Shown here piece by piece: positions 5,907 through 5,909 of a stretch of DNA of 5,909 bases. Within the stretch, counting starts at the first letter, position 1, and every line of letters starts with the position of its first letter. Below the pieces are notes generated by a model, which had not been told where the DNA came from, made no database searches, and was given only the letters and a program-made list of their open reading frames with translations. This stretch comes from Ferruginibacter sp. Its GTDB lineage: Bacteria > Bacteroidota > Bacteroidia > Chitinophagales > Chitinophagaceae. The position numbers were made by a program, and so were the translations under genes. The DNA lies in the NCBI GenBank assembly GCA_025362765.1, contig JANYFI010000471.1:1-5909 (forward strand), in the 5' to 3' direction.

Positions 5907-5909
5907 GAA
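5905..5909 (+). CDS. Probable start codon of the next gene (five bases visible)
   Basis: ATG at 5905-5907 overlaps the end of the inverted repeat and follows a strong promoter at a distance that suits a near-leaderless transcript. Only ATGAA is visible, so nothing can be said of the product from its own sequence. The operator-like dyad suggests, by inference only, a self-regulating transcription factor of a small winged-helix or TetR-like type. Confidence 0.35.

Noticed and set aside
1..5909. CRISPR array, tRNA, rRNA, insertion sequence or phage genes
   Set aside because: No regularly spaced repeats, no tRNA T-loop context or rRNA-like segments, and no transposase or integrase motifs were seen on either strand.

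Overview
The window looks like a piece of chromosome from a Bacteroidota bacterium, most likely a Chitinophagaceae-like soil or plant-associated member. The evidence is moderately AT-rich DNA, start codons without Shine-Dalgarno sequences, a perfect Bacteroidota promoter (TTTG, 19 bp, TAnnTTTG) near the right end, exported proteins whose signal peptides end in ...AQ, and a glycoside hydrolase of family GH97. The taxonomic call is an inference from these traits.

Layout, left to right: (1) the C-terminal end of an unrecognised plus-strand gene (1-174). (2) Converging on it with a 6-bp overlap, a minus-strand gene for a small membrane-anchored mono-haem cytochrome c (169-663). (3) Upstream of that gene on the same strand, after an 81-bp gap, a large minus-strand gene (745-3075) for an exported protein with an N-terminal beta-propeller-like half and a C-terminal (alpha/alpha)-toroid half that resembles six-hairpin glycosidases. 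(4) A non-coding divergent region of about 440 bp with short direct repeats. (5) A plus-strand gene for an exported GH97 enzyme (3517-5493), whose active-site residues place it in the retaining, alpha-galactosidase-like branch. (6) About 370 bp with no intact gene, holding what may be a decayed ORF. (7) At the right edge, a strong promoter whose -7 element lies in the loop of a perfect 17-bp inverted repeat, directly followed by an ATG that probably starts the next gene.

The two large exported proteins are divergently transcribed from one intergenic region and both look carbohydrate-directed. A shared role in breaking down an alpha-galactoside- or alpha-glucoside-containing glycan is therefore reasonable. 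No SusC/SusD pair, sulfatase or sugar transporter is visible, so a full polysaccharide utilisation locus cannot be claimed. The cytochrome c may be co-transcribed with the propeller/toroid gene, but a functional link is not shown.

The most unusual items are the operator-like dyad wrapped around the right-edge promoter, the uncharacterised propeller/toroid protein, and a T8A7 tract exactly at that protein's domain boundary.
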